This document shows, piece by piece, positions 8,412 to 16,889 of a DNA stretch of 64,000 bases (position 1 is its first letter; the number at the start of each line of letters is the position of its first letter). The notes under the pieces were generated by a model. The model was not told the DNA's origin. It searched no databases and saw only the letters and a list, made by a program, of their open reading frames with translations. Position numbers and translations under genes: made by a program. Source of the DNA: Actinospineispora spinosispora DSM 44797 (GTDB taxonomy: Bacteria; Actinomycetota; Actinomycetes; Mycobacteriales; Pseudonocardiaceae); the NCBI RefSeq assembly GCF_000429025.1, contig NZ_KE386834.1, positions 708,891 through 772,890 on the forward strand, read 5' to 3'.

Positions 8412-9184
8412 TGCTTGCCAGGCAGCGTCAACAGCGCATTCTGGACGAGGTGGCACGATCCGGCGCGGTGAAGATCGCCGACCTGGTCGAGGACCTGGCG
8501 GTCTCCGACATGACCCTGCGCAGGGACATCGCGGAGCTGGCATCGAAAGGCCTGGTCGAGCGGGTTCACGGCGGCGCCGCGCAGGCCCGGATGGCCAGCG
8601 TGCACGAGCCGGCCTTCGCCACGAAGGCCACCCAGCAGGTGGCCGCCAAGCAGGCCATCGCCAAGGCCGCGGCCCAGCTGGTCGCACCGGGTAGCTCGCT
8701 CGGGATGTCCGCCGGGACCACGACGCACCTGGTGGCGACCGAGCTGCTGGACATCCCGGACCTGACCGTCGTGACCAACTCGCTGCCGGTGTCCGACGAG
8801 CTGCACACGAACCGCAGGCTGGAACAGACGGTGCTGCTGACCGGCGGCGCGCGCACCCCGTCCGACGCACTCGGCGGCCCGATGGCGGCGTCCGCGCTGC
8901 AGGGCTTCCACCTGGACCTGCTGATCCTCGGCGTGCACGGGATGGCGGTGCCGGCCGGGCTGACCTGCCCCAACCAGCTGGAGACCCAGGCGAACCAGGC
9001 GTTCATCGCCGCGTCCCGCCAGATCATGGTGGTCGCCGACCACACGAAGTGGGGTGTCGTGGGCCTGCAGACGATCGCCGAGCTGACCGAGGTGGATGTG
9101 CTGATCACGGACGACGGTCTTGCGGCGGGTGCGCGCCATGAGCTGGAGAGCCTGGTGGGCGAGCTGATCGTGGTGCGGGCGTGA
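8411..9184 (+). CDS. DeoR/GlpR family transcriptional regulator
   Basis: A 257-residue sugar-metabolism repressor. The winged HTH spans residues 1-57, with the classic DeoR phrase SDMTLRRDIAELASKGLVER followed by VHGGA. The C-terminal DeoRC sensor domain, related to sugar isomerases, binds a phosphorylated sugar in characterised members. Upstream GTG codons at 8399 and 8408 are possible, but the ATG at 8411 gives the family-typical start and overlaps the stop of the short leader ORF. It is followed by galT with a 4-bp overlap and is divergent from the sugar importer, so it probably controls both directions. Confidence 0.9.
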   Translation: MLARQRQQRILDEVARSGAVKIADLVEDLAVSDMTLRRDIAELASKGLVERVHGGAAQARMASVHEPAFATKATQQVAAKQAIAKAAAQLVAPGSSLGMSAGTTTHLVATELLDIPDLTVVTNSLPVSDELHTNRRLEQTVLLTGGARTPSDALGGPMAASALQGFHLDLLILGVHGMAVPAGLTCPNQLETQANQAFIAASRQIMVVADHTKWGVVGLQTIAELTEVDVLITDDGLAAGARHELESLVGELIVVRA

Positions 9185-10251
9185 GCACGGGGTCGGTCCG
9201 CAGAACCTCGATCCGTCTCGCCGACGGCCGGGAGCTGATCTACTTCGACGACCGTGAGCCGTATCTGTCCGGTACGGCGATCCGAACAGAAGCCGACATC
9301 CGTGAACTTCCGCCGATGGAGACCCGCTCGGAGATCCGGCTCGATGTGCTGACCGGTGAGTACGTGGCGATCGCCGCGCACCGGATGAACCGTACGTATC
9401 TCCCGCCCGCGAACGAGAATCCCCTGGCGCCGACGGTGCCGGGCCGGCCGCCCACCGAGATCCCGGCGTCCGACTACGACGTGGTGGTGTTCGAGAACCG
9501 CTTCCCGACGTTCTCGGGTGGTCAGGGCCGCTGCGAGGTCGTCTGTTTCACCAGCGACCCCGACGCCAGCTTCGCCACGCTCGACCCGGGCCGCGCGCGC
9601 ACGATCATCGAGGCGTGGGCCGACCGCACCGCCGAGCTGTCCACGCTGCCCGGCACCCGACAGGTGGTCCCGTTCGAGAACCGGGGCGAGGAGATCGGGG
9701 TGACCCTGAGTCACCCGCACGGCCAGATCTACGCGTATCCGTTCCTCCCGGCCCGCACCCAGGCGCTGGTCAGGCAGGCGCGGGCACACCGCTCGGCGAC
9801 CGGCAACTCGCTGCTGGCCGACGTGCTCGCGACGGAACGTGAGCAGTCGGTGCGGATGGTCCTGTCCGGCGAGCACTGGAGCGCGTACGTGCCGATGGCG
9901 GCCCGCTGGCCGCTGGAGGTGCACCTGGCGCCGCACCGCGACGTCGCGGACCTGGCCGAGCTGACCGACTCCGAGCGCGGTGAGCTGGCACACGTGTACC
10001 TCGACCTGCTGCGCAGGATCGACCGGTTCTTTCCCGGCGTCGATCGCACCCCGTACATCGCCGCCTGGCACCAGGCCCCGGTCGGTGAGTACCGCGAGCT
10101 GGGGCGCCTGCACCTGCAGCTCTTCTCGCTGATGCGGGCGCCGGGGCGGATGAAGTTCCTGGCCGGTTCCGAGTCCGGGATGGGCGCCTGGATCAACGAC
10201 ACCACTCCGGAACAGATTGCGCACCGGCTGCGTGATGTGGCCGAGAACTGA
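9181..10251 (+). CDS. galT: galactose-1-phosphate uridylyltransferase
   Basis: Leloir-pathway enzyme that exchanges UMP between UDP-glucose and galactose-1-phosphate. The 356-residue length fits the HIT-superfamily GalT. The active-site motif HPHGQ is at 178-182, and His180 would be the uridylylated nucleophile. Downstream, HLAPHRDVADL and the HLQLFS region belong to the second half-domain. The GTG start at 9181 overlaps the DeoR stop (GTGA). galK follows 12 bp later, so the two enzymes are made together under the DeoR-type regulator. Confidence 0.95.
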   Translation: MSTGSVRRTSIRLADGRELIYFDDREPYLSGTAIRTEADIRELPPMETRSEIRLDVLTGEYVAIAAHRMNRTYLPPANENPLAPTVPGRPPTEIPASDYDVVVFENRFPTFSGGQGRCEVVCFTSDPDASFATLDPGRARTIIEAWADRTAELSTLPGTRQVVPFENRGEEIGVTLSHPHGQIYAYPFLPARTQALVRQARAHRSATGNSLLADVLATEREQSVRMVLSGEHWSAYVPMAARWPLEVHLAPHRDVADLAELTDSERGELAHVYLDLLRRIDRFFPGVDRTPYIAAWHQAPVGEYRELGRLHLQLFSLMRAPGRMKFLAGSESGMGAWINDTTPEQIAHRLRDVAEN

Positions 10252-10263
10252 TTTGATCTGCGG

Positions 10264-11475
10264 ATGACTCGGGCACACTGGTACCCGCCGCCCTCGCGGC
10301 AGACCGAACAGCGGTGCATCGAGCTGTTCGAGTCCACCTACGGTGGCGCGCCGGACGGGGTGTGGTCCGCCCCGGGGCGCGTCAACCTGATCGGCGAACA
10401 CGTCGATTACGTCGGCGGAATCTGCGTGCCGTTCGCGCTGGGGGAGCGCACCTGGGCGGCGGTGCGGTCGCGCACCGACGGGATCCTGCAGGTGGCGTCC
10501 GGCCAGCTCAACGCACCCTGGTACGGCCATATCGACCACATCGCCCCCGGCCGGCCCGACGGCTGGGCGGCCTATCCGGCCGGTGTGGTGTGGGCGATGC
10601 GGCAGGAGGGTCTGCTGCCGGCCGAGTTCGGCGGCGCGGACGTGGCGGTGTACTCGGAGGTTCCGCTCGGCGCGGGCCTGTCCAGCTCGGCGGCACTGGA
10701 GTGCGCGCTGGCGGTCGCCCTCGCCGACCTGCACGGCGGCGGTTCCGGCGAGCCCGGCTCGGAGCGGCGATCAGCGCTGGTCAAGGCCTGCATGCGCGCG
10801 GAGAACGAGATCGCGCTGGCCATGACCGGCGGCCTGGACCAGGCCGTGGCGTTGCACGCCCGCGCCGGCTACTGCCTGCGGCTGGACTGTGACAGCGAGG
10901 AGATGCAGCAGGTCCCGCTCCCGCTGGAGCGCCACCACCTGGAGATCCTGGTCATCAACACGAACGCGCCGCACCAGCTGGTCGACGGCCAGTACGCGCA
11001 GCGGCGTGCCTCGGTGGACCGCGCGGCCCAGCTGCTGGGCATGCGGACGCTGCGCCAGGCGTTCTCGGTCGAGGTGACCCTGGCCCGACTGGTCGAGCTG
11101 GGGGAGGACTCGCCCGAGCTGCTGCGACGGGTCCGCCACGCGATCAGCGAGACCGCGCGGGCCGGCACGGCGGCGCGGCTGCTCGCCGAGGATCGGCTGC
11201 TCGAGCTGGGACCGTTGCTGAACGCCTCGCACGCGTCGCTGCGCGACGACTACGAGATCAGCTGTGTCGAACTGGACACCGCTGTGGATGCTTCGTTGGA
11301 GGCAGGAGCGTTGGGGGCGCGGCTGGTCGGTGGCGGTTTCGGTGGGTCCGCGATTGCTCTCGTTCATGACACCGATGTGGAGAAGGTGGCCGAGGCTGTC
11401 GCCTCCGCCGCTGCTGCGCGTGAGTTGGCTGAACCGAGCTTCCTGTTGGCTGAGGTGTCCGCCGCTGCTGGGTGA
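10264..11475 (+). CDS. galK: galactokinase
   Basis: GHMP-family kinase that phosphorylates galactose at C1 in the cytoplasm. Residues 36-48 contain APGRVNLIGEHVD, the galactokinase signature with R39, E45, H46 and D48 for sugar binding. The ATP-binding motif GAGLSSSA is at 136-143, and motif 3, GGGFGGSAIAL, lies near residue 355. Length (403) is normal. Codon choice in the last 60 codons shifts toward T- and G-ending codons compared with the rest of the gene, right where the gene abuts repeat copy B. Confidence 0.95.
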   Translation: MTRAHWYPPPSRQTEQRCIELFESTYGGAPDGVWSAPGRVNLIGEHVDYVGGICVPFALGERTWAAVRSRTDGILQVASGQLNAPWYGHIDHIAPGRPDGWAAYPAGVVWAMRQEGLLPAEFGGADVAVYSEVPLGAGLSSSAALECALAVALADLHGGGSGEPGSERRSALVKACMRAENEIALAMTGGLDQAVALHARAGYCLRLDCDSEEMQQVPLPLERHHLEILVINTNAPHQLVDGQYAQRRASVDRAAQLLGMRTLRQAFSVEVTLARLVELGEDSPELLRRVRHAISETARAGTAARLLAEDRLLELGPLLNASHASLRDDYEISCVELDTAVDASLEAGALGARLVGGGFGGSAIALVHDTDVEKVAEAVASAAAARELAEPSFLLAEVSAAAG

Positions 11476-11483
11476 GGTCGCTA

Positions 11484-11724
11484 TCCCCGCTGGCTTTCAG
11501 TGTGCTCGGGGTGGGTGCAGTCGTATCCCCGCTGGCCATCGAGTGTGCTTGGCGTGGCCGCCCGCTATCAACCCCCGGCTGGCGCCGGCCTCGCGCTCGT
11601 TCCTGGTTGCGCGGGTTCGGGGGCGAGGTTTCAGGGTTGACAGCGGGCGGCCACGCCAAGTGCCGGCCAGTATCGCGGGGATGGGGGAGTTGTGCGGCGC
11701 TTGTGTTGGTCACGGCTGCGCCGC
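11484..11724 (+). repeat. long-hairpin intergenic repeat, copy B
   Basis: Same element as copy A. The 27-nt arms are at 11548-11574 and 11634-11660 (26 of 27 positions pair) around a 59-nt loop. Two leader units TCCCCGCTGGC lie at 11484-11494 and 11526-11536, 42 bp apart. The right flank ends in CACGGCTGCGCCGC, as in copy A. It lies directly downstream of galK. Confidence 0.88.
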
Positions 11725-11795
11725 GCCCCGTTTGTGCACGTGCTCAAGGTCCAAGATCACCCCATCTGTCACATGCGTAACGCTCGGGGCGACTT
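11725..11795. other. intergenic spacer between repeats
   Basis: Short unique stretch between hairpin copy B and the 62-bp palindrome. No gene or known signal was recognised. Confidence 0.3.
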
Positions 11796-11857
11796 CGCAG
11801 AGCTACAGGTTGCGTCGCACATGTTCCAACATCTGCGACGCAACACGTAGCTCTGCG
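11796..11857. repeat. 62-bp palindrome, copy 1
   Basis: Near-perfect palindrome centred at 11826.5. Outer arms are CGCAGAGCTAC and its complement; inner arms are GTTGCGTCGCA and TGCGACGCAAC. It matches a second 62-bp palindrome at 23343-23404 in length, outer arms and layout. Confidence 0.85.
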
Positions 11858-11897
11858 AGGCGTGACGAAAGTGATCACAGAGACTCCTGGGACTACG

Positions 11898-11942
11898 CGA
11901 TCGCGCGAGGGCGCAGCCCGATGCGCAAAGAAAGCGCGATCG
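11898..11942. repeat. small inverted repeat
   Basis: Perfect 9-bp arms CGATCGCGC / GCGCGATCG separated by 27 nt, between the 62-bp palindrome and hairpin copy C. Possible stem-loop of unknown role. Confidence 0.4.
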
Positions 11943-11945
11943 GCC

Positions 11946-12167
11946 CGCCACCCCGCACGGCATGCACGCACACCTGCCCCTTCCCCGCGATCCTGGCTAA
12001 GCACTTGGCGTGGCCGCCCGCTGTCAACCCTGAAACCTCGCCCCTGAGGCAGTGCAACCAGGAGCCCGCGCGAGGCCGGCGTCAGCCGGGGGTTGAGAGC
12101 GGGCGGCCACGCCAAGACACTGAAAGCCAGCGGGGACGCCCCGATCACTCCGGAAAGCCAGCGGGGA
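11946..12167 (-). repeat. long-hairpin intergenic repeat, copy C (inverted)
   Basis: Reverse-oriented copy. The 27-nt arms are at 12004-12030 and 12090-12116 with a 59-nt loop. Leader units, here read as GCCAGCGGGGA, are at 12126-12136 and 12157-12167, 31 bp apart. Its outer flank near 11961-11990 resembles the flank of copy D (GTGTGCGTGCA then GCCGT when read on the minus strand). With copy B it makes an inverted pair around 11725-11945. Confidence 0.87.
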
Positions 12168-12257
12168 CGCCAGATCACCCCGGAAACACCGAGATCGAGA
12201 CCCCAGGCGCGTGCCGGTAGATTTCGGTGCCGGAAGAAAGTGACGGGAGGCGCCTCG

Positions 12258-13070
12258 ATGGCGGTGCAGCAGGTCGAGTATCGAGACGTGGCGGGAGTTC
12301 GCACGGCCCTGGCGGACCGGGGCGACGGACCGCCGGTGATCTTCGTGCACGGCGTGCCGGACTCTCTGGACGAGTGGGCGCCGTTCCTCGACCGGGCCGG
12401 CGAGCTGGGCCGGGTCATCGCGCCGGACATGCCGGGCTTCGGTCGCTCTGGACGGCCGGGGCGGGTCGACTTCGCGACGCTCAAGATGTGGTTCACCGCG
12501 CTGATCGATGACCTGGGCCTCGAGCGCTACCGGCTGGTCGTGCACGACTGGGGCGCCGTCGCGCTCGCCGCCGCCGCGCTGCGGCCCGAACAGGTCGAAC
12601 GGCTGGTCGTGATCGACGCGGTCGCGCTGAACCCGCACTATCGCTGGCACTGGCTCGCGCGGGCCTGGCGCACCCCGGTGCTCGGCGAGCTGGCGACCAT
12701 CGGCATGCGCCGTCCGACGTTGAAGCTGCTGACGCACCTGTCGAGCCCACGTCCCGGGCCGATGTCCGACGAGTTCCTCGACGACGCGACCCGCTACCTC
12801 GATTCAGGCACACGGCGCGCCATCCTCGGGCTGTACCGCTCGGCGGACGCCGGGGTGCTCGGCGCGGCCGGCAACACCCTCGACGAGGTGCGCTGCCCGG
12901 CGCTCGTGCTGTGGGGTGACGGTGACCCCTACCTGAACATCAGGGAGGCGTACCGGTTCGGCTCGGCGCTGCCGAACTCCGAGGTCGAGATCGTGCGCAA
13001 CGCCGGCCACTGGTGCTTCCGCGAGGACCCGGCCGTGGTCGACCGCGTGATCAAGTTCCTCGGTCAGTAG
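12258..13070 (+). CDS. alpha/beta hydrolase, epoxide hydrolase/dehalogenase-like
   Basis: A 270-residue soluble alpha/beta-hydrolase-fold enzyme. The oxyanion-hole motif HGVPDS is at 31-36. The nucleophile elbow reads VVHDWGA at 94-100, so the predicted nucleophile is Asp97 rather than Ser, as in epoxide hydrolases and haloalkane dehalogenases. The catalytic His is in NAGHWCF near residue 250. The substrate is unknown. The ATG at 12258 follows GGGAGG at 12245-12250; longer readings run into the repeat block. Its stop overlaps the convergent neighbour by 7 bp. Confidence 0.85.
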   Translation: MAVQQVEYRDVAGVRTALADRGDGPPVIFVHGVPDSLDEWAPFLDRAGELGRVIAPDMPGFGRSGRPGRVDFATLKMWFTALIDDLGLERYRLVVHDWGAVALAAAALRPEQVERLVVIDAVALNPHYRWHWLARAWRTPVLGELATIGMRRPTLKLLTHLSSPRPGPMSDEFLDDATRYLDSGTRRAILGLYRSADAGVLGAAGNTLDEVRCPALVLWGDGDPYLNIREAYRFGSALPNSEVEIVRNAGHWCFREDPAVVDRVIKFLGQ

Positions 13071-13834
13071 CCGGACAGCAAGGCGTCCAGCCGCCGGAGC
13101 ACGGGTTGGGTGACGTGACTGCGGATGCGGCCGCGTCGGTCGGGGCGGCGGCCCCAGATGAACAGCGTCCGGGCAGCCGCGTCCAGCTCGATGGAAGGTT
13201 CGTCGGCCCGCCGGCCGCTCAGGTGCAGGCTGGCGCGTCCGGATTCCACCACGACCCGCACGTCCGGAGCGTTCTCGGAGCGTAGGGCGACGGCGAAGTC
13301 CTGGTCGGGGTCCGGGTCGTGGGTCCGGCCGAGGCGCAGCAGGATCTCCCCGAGGACACCGACCGCGTGTTCGGTGAGCTCGGGCTGGGCCAGCAGCTCG
13401 GTGCCGGTGTCGTCGTCGCCGACGAAGTCCCACCGGTGGACGGCGAACTCGTTGCGCAGGTGCGGCAGGAACTTCGCCACGACCATCCGACGTCCGGTCC
13501 ACGGGATGACCGCGTCCGGGTCGTCCGCCAGGACCTGCGCGATCACCGTGCGCATCGTGGCTTCCTCGGCGTCGAGGCGTCGGCACAGGGTGGTGTCGTC
13601 GAGCGCCCGGAACGGCGGTTCGCGTTCCTCGAACGTGCGGGTCCTCGGAACCTCCTCGCCCGCGAGGTAGGGCCGCAGATGCCGGGTGACCTCGGCGGCG
13701 GCCGCGGCGAGGTGCGCGGTGACATCGTGCGCGGTCCATCCCTCACATGCGGACACGATGTCCGGCGCGGTGTACTGGCGCGCGTCGAGGAACGCCTCGG
13801 CTTCCGTGCTGCGATCGATCGATGTGGTGACCAT
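13064..13834 (-). CDS. mycothiol-dependent maleylpyruvate isomerase-like protein
   Basis: A 256-residue protein with the MDMPI architecture. The N-terminal DinB-like helical bundle contains CEGWTAHDVTAHLAAAA near residues 30-46, whose His belongs to the metal site. A C-terminal MDMPI_C domain begins around residue 165 (ALRSENAPDVRVVVESG). Family members use mycothiol or act as unknown metal-dependent transferases in actinobacteria; the specific reaction here is not known. Start chosen at ATG 13834; longer upstream readings are implausible because they run antisense through the HerA-like gene. Confidence 0.75.
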   Translation of the reverse strand: MVTTSIDRSTEAEAFLDARQYTAPDIVSACEGWTAHDVTAHLAAAAAEVTRHLRPYLAGEEVPRTRTFEEREPPFRALDDTTLCRRLDAEEATMRTVIAQVLADDPDAVIPWTGRRMVVAKFLPHLRNEFAVHRWDFVGDDDTGTELLAQPELTEHAVGVLGEILLRLGRTHDPDPDQDFAVALRSENAPDVRVVVESGRASLHLSGRRADEPSIELDAAARTLFIWGRRPDRRGRIRSHVTQPVLRRLDALLSGY

Positions 13835-13917
13835 GTCGTCGAGGCTAGGTTCGGAACGGTTCGGCCCCGGACGAATCGAGAACCCCGCCTGGCCGCGGCG
13901 TCGGTGGGTACGCGTGG

Positions 13918-13930
13918 TAGCAATGCGACC
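13918..13930 (+). promoter_or_regulatory. leaderless -10 candidate for the HerA-like gene
   Basis: TAGCAA followed by 7 nt and then the GTG start at 13931. No Shine-Dalgarno sequence is present. The same layout recurs at several other genes in this window. Confidence 0.45.
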
Positions 13931-15706
13931 GTGACGGAGAACGGGACACAGCGCCCACCACCGGTCGGGCTGGTGGCCGGTACCGAGGACTCGACGCCGC
14001 TGCTGTTCAACGTGGCGCTCGGGCAGGACTCGTACCTGCAGCTGGACGACGTCGTCGTGACGGTCCGCGCGGTGCCGGGTGTCGGGCCGGTGCTGACCTC
14101 GGGGATCGTCACCCAGGTCACCGCCCGGACGGAGGGCGCCAGCTTCGGCTCCGACGTGTTCCTGATCAACGAGGGTGTGCTGCCCGCACAGGTCCAGGAG
14201 ATCGCCGAGATCACCACCACCCGCGTCGACCCGGAGTGCTACGTGCCGCCGCGCCCTGGCGTGCCGGTGCACCGGGCGACCGGGGACGAGCGGGCGCAGG
14301 CGCTGTACTTCGACCGGATGGACAGCAAGGTCCCGGTCGGTCTCGGGCGGGACGGCGAGCCGATCTACCTGAACCTGGAGTTCCTCGACGGCACCCGCGG
14401 CGGGCACGTGTCGATCAGCGGCATCTCCGGCGTGGCGACCAAGACGAGCTTCGCGCTGTTCCTGCTGTACTCGATCTTCCGCAGCGGTGTGCTCGGCAAC
14501 CGGGCGGTCAACGCCAAGGCACTGATCTTCAGCGTCAAGGGCGAAGACCTGCTGTTCCTCGACCACACCAACCGACGGCTGACCGACGCCGAGTCCGGCC
14601 CGGAGCTGCAGGGTGCCTACGCGAGGCTCGGGTTGCCCGCCGAACCGTTCGCCTCGGCGGGCTTCTTCGCGCCGCCCACGCCCGACGATCCGACCGGCCG
14701 TCCGCACGTCACCGGCCGCACCAGCGGGATCAGCCCGTTCTGGTGGACGCTGCGCGAGTTCTGCGCCGACGAGCTGCTGCCGTTCGCGTTCGCCGACGCC
14801 GAGGACGAACGCAACCAGTACACGTCGGTGATCCACCAGGTGACCACCCGGCTGCGTCACGACGCGATGGCCGCCGGTCTGGACGGCGCGGTCAGCATCG
14901 AGGGCAGGCTGCTGCGCACGTATCAGGACCTGGTCGGTTTCGTGTCCGACAAGCTGACCGACGAGGACCACGCGGTGCGCGCCCCGTGGGCCGGTCCGGT
15001 CACCGGCACCGGGACGATCAATGCGTTCCTGCGCAGGCTGCGCTCCAGCCTCACGCCGCTGCGCTCCATCATCCGGGGCGATCTGACCGACAGTCCGGGG
15101 CGTCGGGTCAGCACCGAAGGGCAGCAGGTGACGGTCGTCGACCTGCACAACCTGCCGGAACGCGCGCAACGGTTCGTCGTCGGTGTCGTGCTGGCCGCCG
15201 AGACCGCGCGCAAGGAAGCAGCGGGCCCCGGCGGTCTGCTGTTCACGATGATCGACGAGCTGAACAAGTACGCGCCCCGTGAGGGCAGCAGCCCGATCAA
15301 GGAGGTGCTGCTGGACATCGCCGAGCGCGGGCGTTCGCTGGGCATCATCCTGATCGGCGCGCAACAGACCGCCAGCGAGGTGGAGCGGCGCATCGTGTCC
15401 AACTCGTCGATCAAGGTCGTGGGCCGCCTGGACCCCGCGGAGGCCGGCCGCCCCGAGTACGGCTTCCTCCCGCCGTCCCAACGAGGCAGGGCCACCTTGG
15501 CCAGACCGGGCACGATGTTCGTCTCCCAGCCGGAGATCCCGGTCCCGCTGGCGGTGGAGTTCCCGTTCCCGGCCTGGGCGACGCGCCTGTCGGAAAGCGC
15601 GGGCGAGCCCCAGCGTGTTCCGTCCACGGGCGACGCAACAACGAACGGCGCCTCCCGAAGCCGCCTCAGCCGCCTCCCCTCGGTGGACGACGACCCCCCG
15701 TTCTGA
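13931..15706 (+). CDS. HerA-like ATPase (DUF87/HAS-barrel family)
   Basis: A 591-residue ATPase. Residues 20-115 form a beta-rich N-terminal domain compatible with a HAS barrel, followed by a RecA/FtsK-type motor. The P-loop is GISGVATKTS at 164-173, a variant with Thr where the last Gly usually sits. Walker B is LLFTMIDELN with D442/E443. The HerA-type sensor phrase GIILIGAQQTASEVERRI follows. Archaeal HerA forms a hexameric DNA translocase that works with the NurA nuclease and Mre11-Rad50. A NurA-like gene and sbcCD are present at 25-31 kb, so a shared end-resection role is a reasonable inference. Confidence 0.78.
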   Translation: MTENGTQRPPPVGLVAGTEDSTPLLFNVALGQDSYLQLDDVVVTVRAVPGVGPVLTSGIVTQVTARTEGASFGSDVFLINEGVLPAQVQEIAEITTTRVDPECYVPPRPGVPVHRATGDERAQALYFDRMDSKVPVGLGRDGEPIYLNLEFLDGTRGGHVSISGISGVATKTSFALFLLYSIFRSGVLGNRAVNAKALIFSVKGEDLLFLDHTNRRLTDAESGPELQGAYARLGLPAEPFASAGFFAPPTPDDPTGRPHVTGRTSGISPFWWTLREFCADELLPFAFADAEDERNQYTSVIHQVTTRLRHDAMAAGLDGAVSIEGRLLRTYQDLVGFVSDKLTDEDHAVRAPWAGPVTGTGTINAFLRRLRSSLTPLRSIIRGDLTDSPGRRVSTEGQQVTVVDLHNLPERAQRFVVGVVLAAETARKEAAGPGGLLFTMIDELNKYAPREGSSPIKEVLLDIAERGRSLGIILIGAQQTASEVERRIVSNSSIKVVGRLDPAEAGRPEYGFLPPSQRGRATLARPGTMFVSQPEIPVPLAVEFPFPAWATRLSESAGEPQRVPSTGDATTNGASRSRLSRLPSVDDDPPF

Positions 15707-15721
15707 CGCGGCTCCCCGGTT

Positions 15722-15773
15722 CATGCCGTGAGTGTTTTGGGCTGCCAGGGCAACCCAAAACACTCACGGCATG
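15722..15773. terminator. 52-bp bidirectional hairpin terminator
   Basis: Palindrome with 25 of 26 positions paired, arms beginning CATGCCGTGAGTGTTTTGGG. It lies exactly between the convergent HerA-like gene (stop 15706) and the YeiH-like gene (stop 15775). Same length and core (CGTGAGTGTT) as the one at 18421-18472. Confidence 0.85.
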
Positions 15774-15774
15774 G

Positions 15775-16860
15775 TCACAGGGTGTGGGTGAGTGCTTGCA
15801 GGGCCAGGCTGCTGGACGCCACCAGTAGCCAGAGGAGGCCGCCCAGCAGGAGGGGGCGGACGCCCGCGCCCCTGATGTCGGCAGCGCGCATCGACAGGCC
15901 GATGCCGGCCAGCGCGGTGGTGATCAGGAACGTGCCGATGGACGTGAGCGTCGCGTGCCAGGCGACCGGGACCAGACCCACCGTATCCAGTGCCGACGCC
16001 GCGATGAAACCGAGCAGGAACAGCGGGACGACCTTGCGCCACGGCATCTGTGACCAGCGCGGACGGTCGCCGGCGGCGAGTGCGTCGCGGCGGGCGCGCC
16101 AGATGGCCAGGACGATCACGATCGGGATCAGCGCGAGCGACCGGCTCAGCTTGACCACCACCGCGTACGGTCCGGCGTCCGGTGAGAAGGAGAAGGCCGC
16201 CGCGACGACCGAGGACGTGTCGTTGATCGCGGTACCGGCCCACGTGCCGAACGAGTGCGGCGACAGCCCCCACGCGTGCCCGAGCACGGGGAACAGCAGG
16301 ACCGCCGCGATGTTGAACGTGAAGATCGTGCCGAGCGCGTAGGCGACCTGCGTCTGCCGGGGCTTGAGCACCGCGGTCGTGGCCGCGATCGCGGACGCGC
16401 CGCAGATCGCGGTACCGACGCCGATCAGGATCTGGGTGTCACCTCGCACGCCGAGCAGCCGCCCGAGCCCCCACGCGCCGAGGAGCGCCACGGCGAGCGT
16501 CCCGAGCATCACCGGCAGCGAGGCCAGGCCGACGTGCGCGACCTCGCGCAGCGACAACGTCGCGCCGAGCACCACGATGCTGGCCTGCAGCACCGGCTTC
16601 GACGCGAACGTCAGGCCGGGCCGCAGGTCGTCGCCCGGTTTCACGGCCGCCGCCAGGATCAGACCGAGGACGATGCCGAACACCGGGGCGCCGACGACCG
16701 GTACCGCTTTGCCGAGAGGTGTCGCGGCGAGCGCGACGAACACCGCGAGCACGAGACCCGGCGCCACGAGCCGGCCCTGGTGCCAGTGGGATTCGAACCA
16801 GCCGAGTGCCGGAGCGGTCGCCGAACGCTCATCGAGGATGTGCTCAGTCGTCTGGCTCAC
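15775..16860 (-). CDS. YeiH/UPF0324 family putative sulfate exporter
   Basis: A 361-residue membrane protein with around ten hydrophobic segments after a soluble N-terminal 30 residues. The UPF0324 signature IGVGTAICGASAIAATTAVLK lies near 143-163, and the second conserved loop AGTAINDTSSVVAAAF near 207-222. Family members are annotated as sulfate or small-anion exporters; direct evidence is thin. GTG start at 16860. The gene is divergent from a GntR/UTRA regulator, with a small dyad in between that may control it. Confidence 0.85.
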   Translation of the reverse strand: MSQTTEHILDERSATAPALGWFESHWHQGRLVAPGLVLAVFVALAATPLGKAVPVVGAPVFGIVLGLILAAAVKPGDDLRPGLTFASKPVLQASIVVLGATLSLREVAHVGLASLPVMLGTLAVALLGAWGLGRLLGVRGDTQILIGVGTAICGASAIAATTAVLKPRQTQVAYALGTIFTFNIAAVLLFPVLGHAWGLSPHSFGTWAGTAINDTSSVVAAAFSFSPDAGPYAVVVKLSRSLALIPIVIVLAIWRARRDALAAGDRPRWSQMPWRKVVPLFLLGFIAASALDTVGLVPVAWHATLTSIGTFLITTALAGIGLSMRAADIRGAGVRPLLLGGLLWLLVASSSLALQALTHTL

Positions 16861-16889
16861 CGAAAGGCTCCTCTCCGCCGGACGTTCAT

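Noticed and set aside
8566..10734. 722-codon minus-strand frame opposite deoR-galT-galK
   Set aside because: Composition of an antisense shadow; the + strand has three well-supported genes with active-site motifs.
11484..12167. Insertion sequence or transposase remnant between galK and the hydrolase gene
   Set aside because: No transposase-like reading frame; the block is explained by hairpin repeats and a palindrome.
13835..15763. Very long minus-strand frame opposite the HerA-like gene
   Set aside because: Arg/His/Gly-rich translation typical of the antisense of a high-GC gene; the + strand encodes a clear ATPase. Only the 13064-13834 part is a credible protein.
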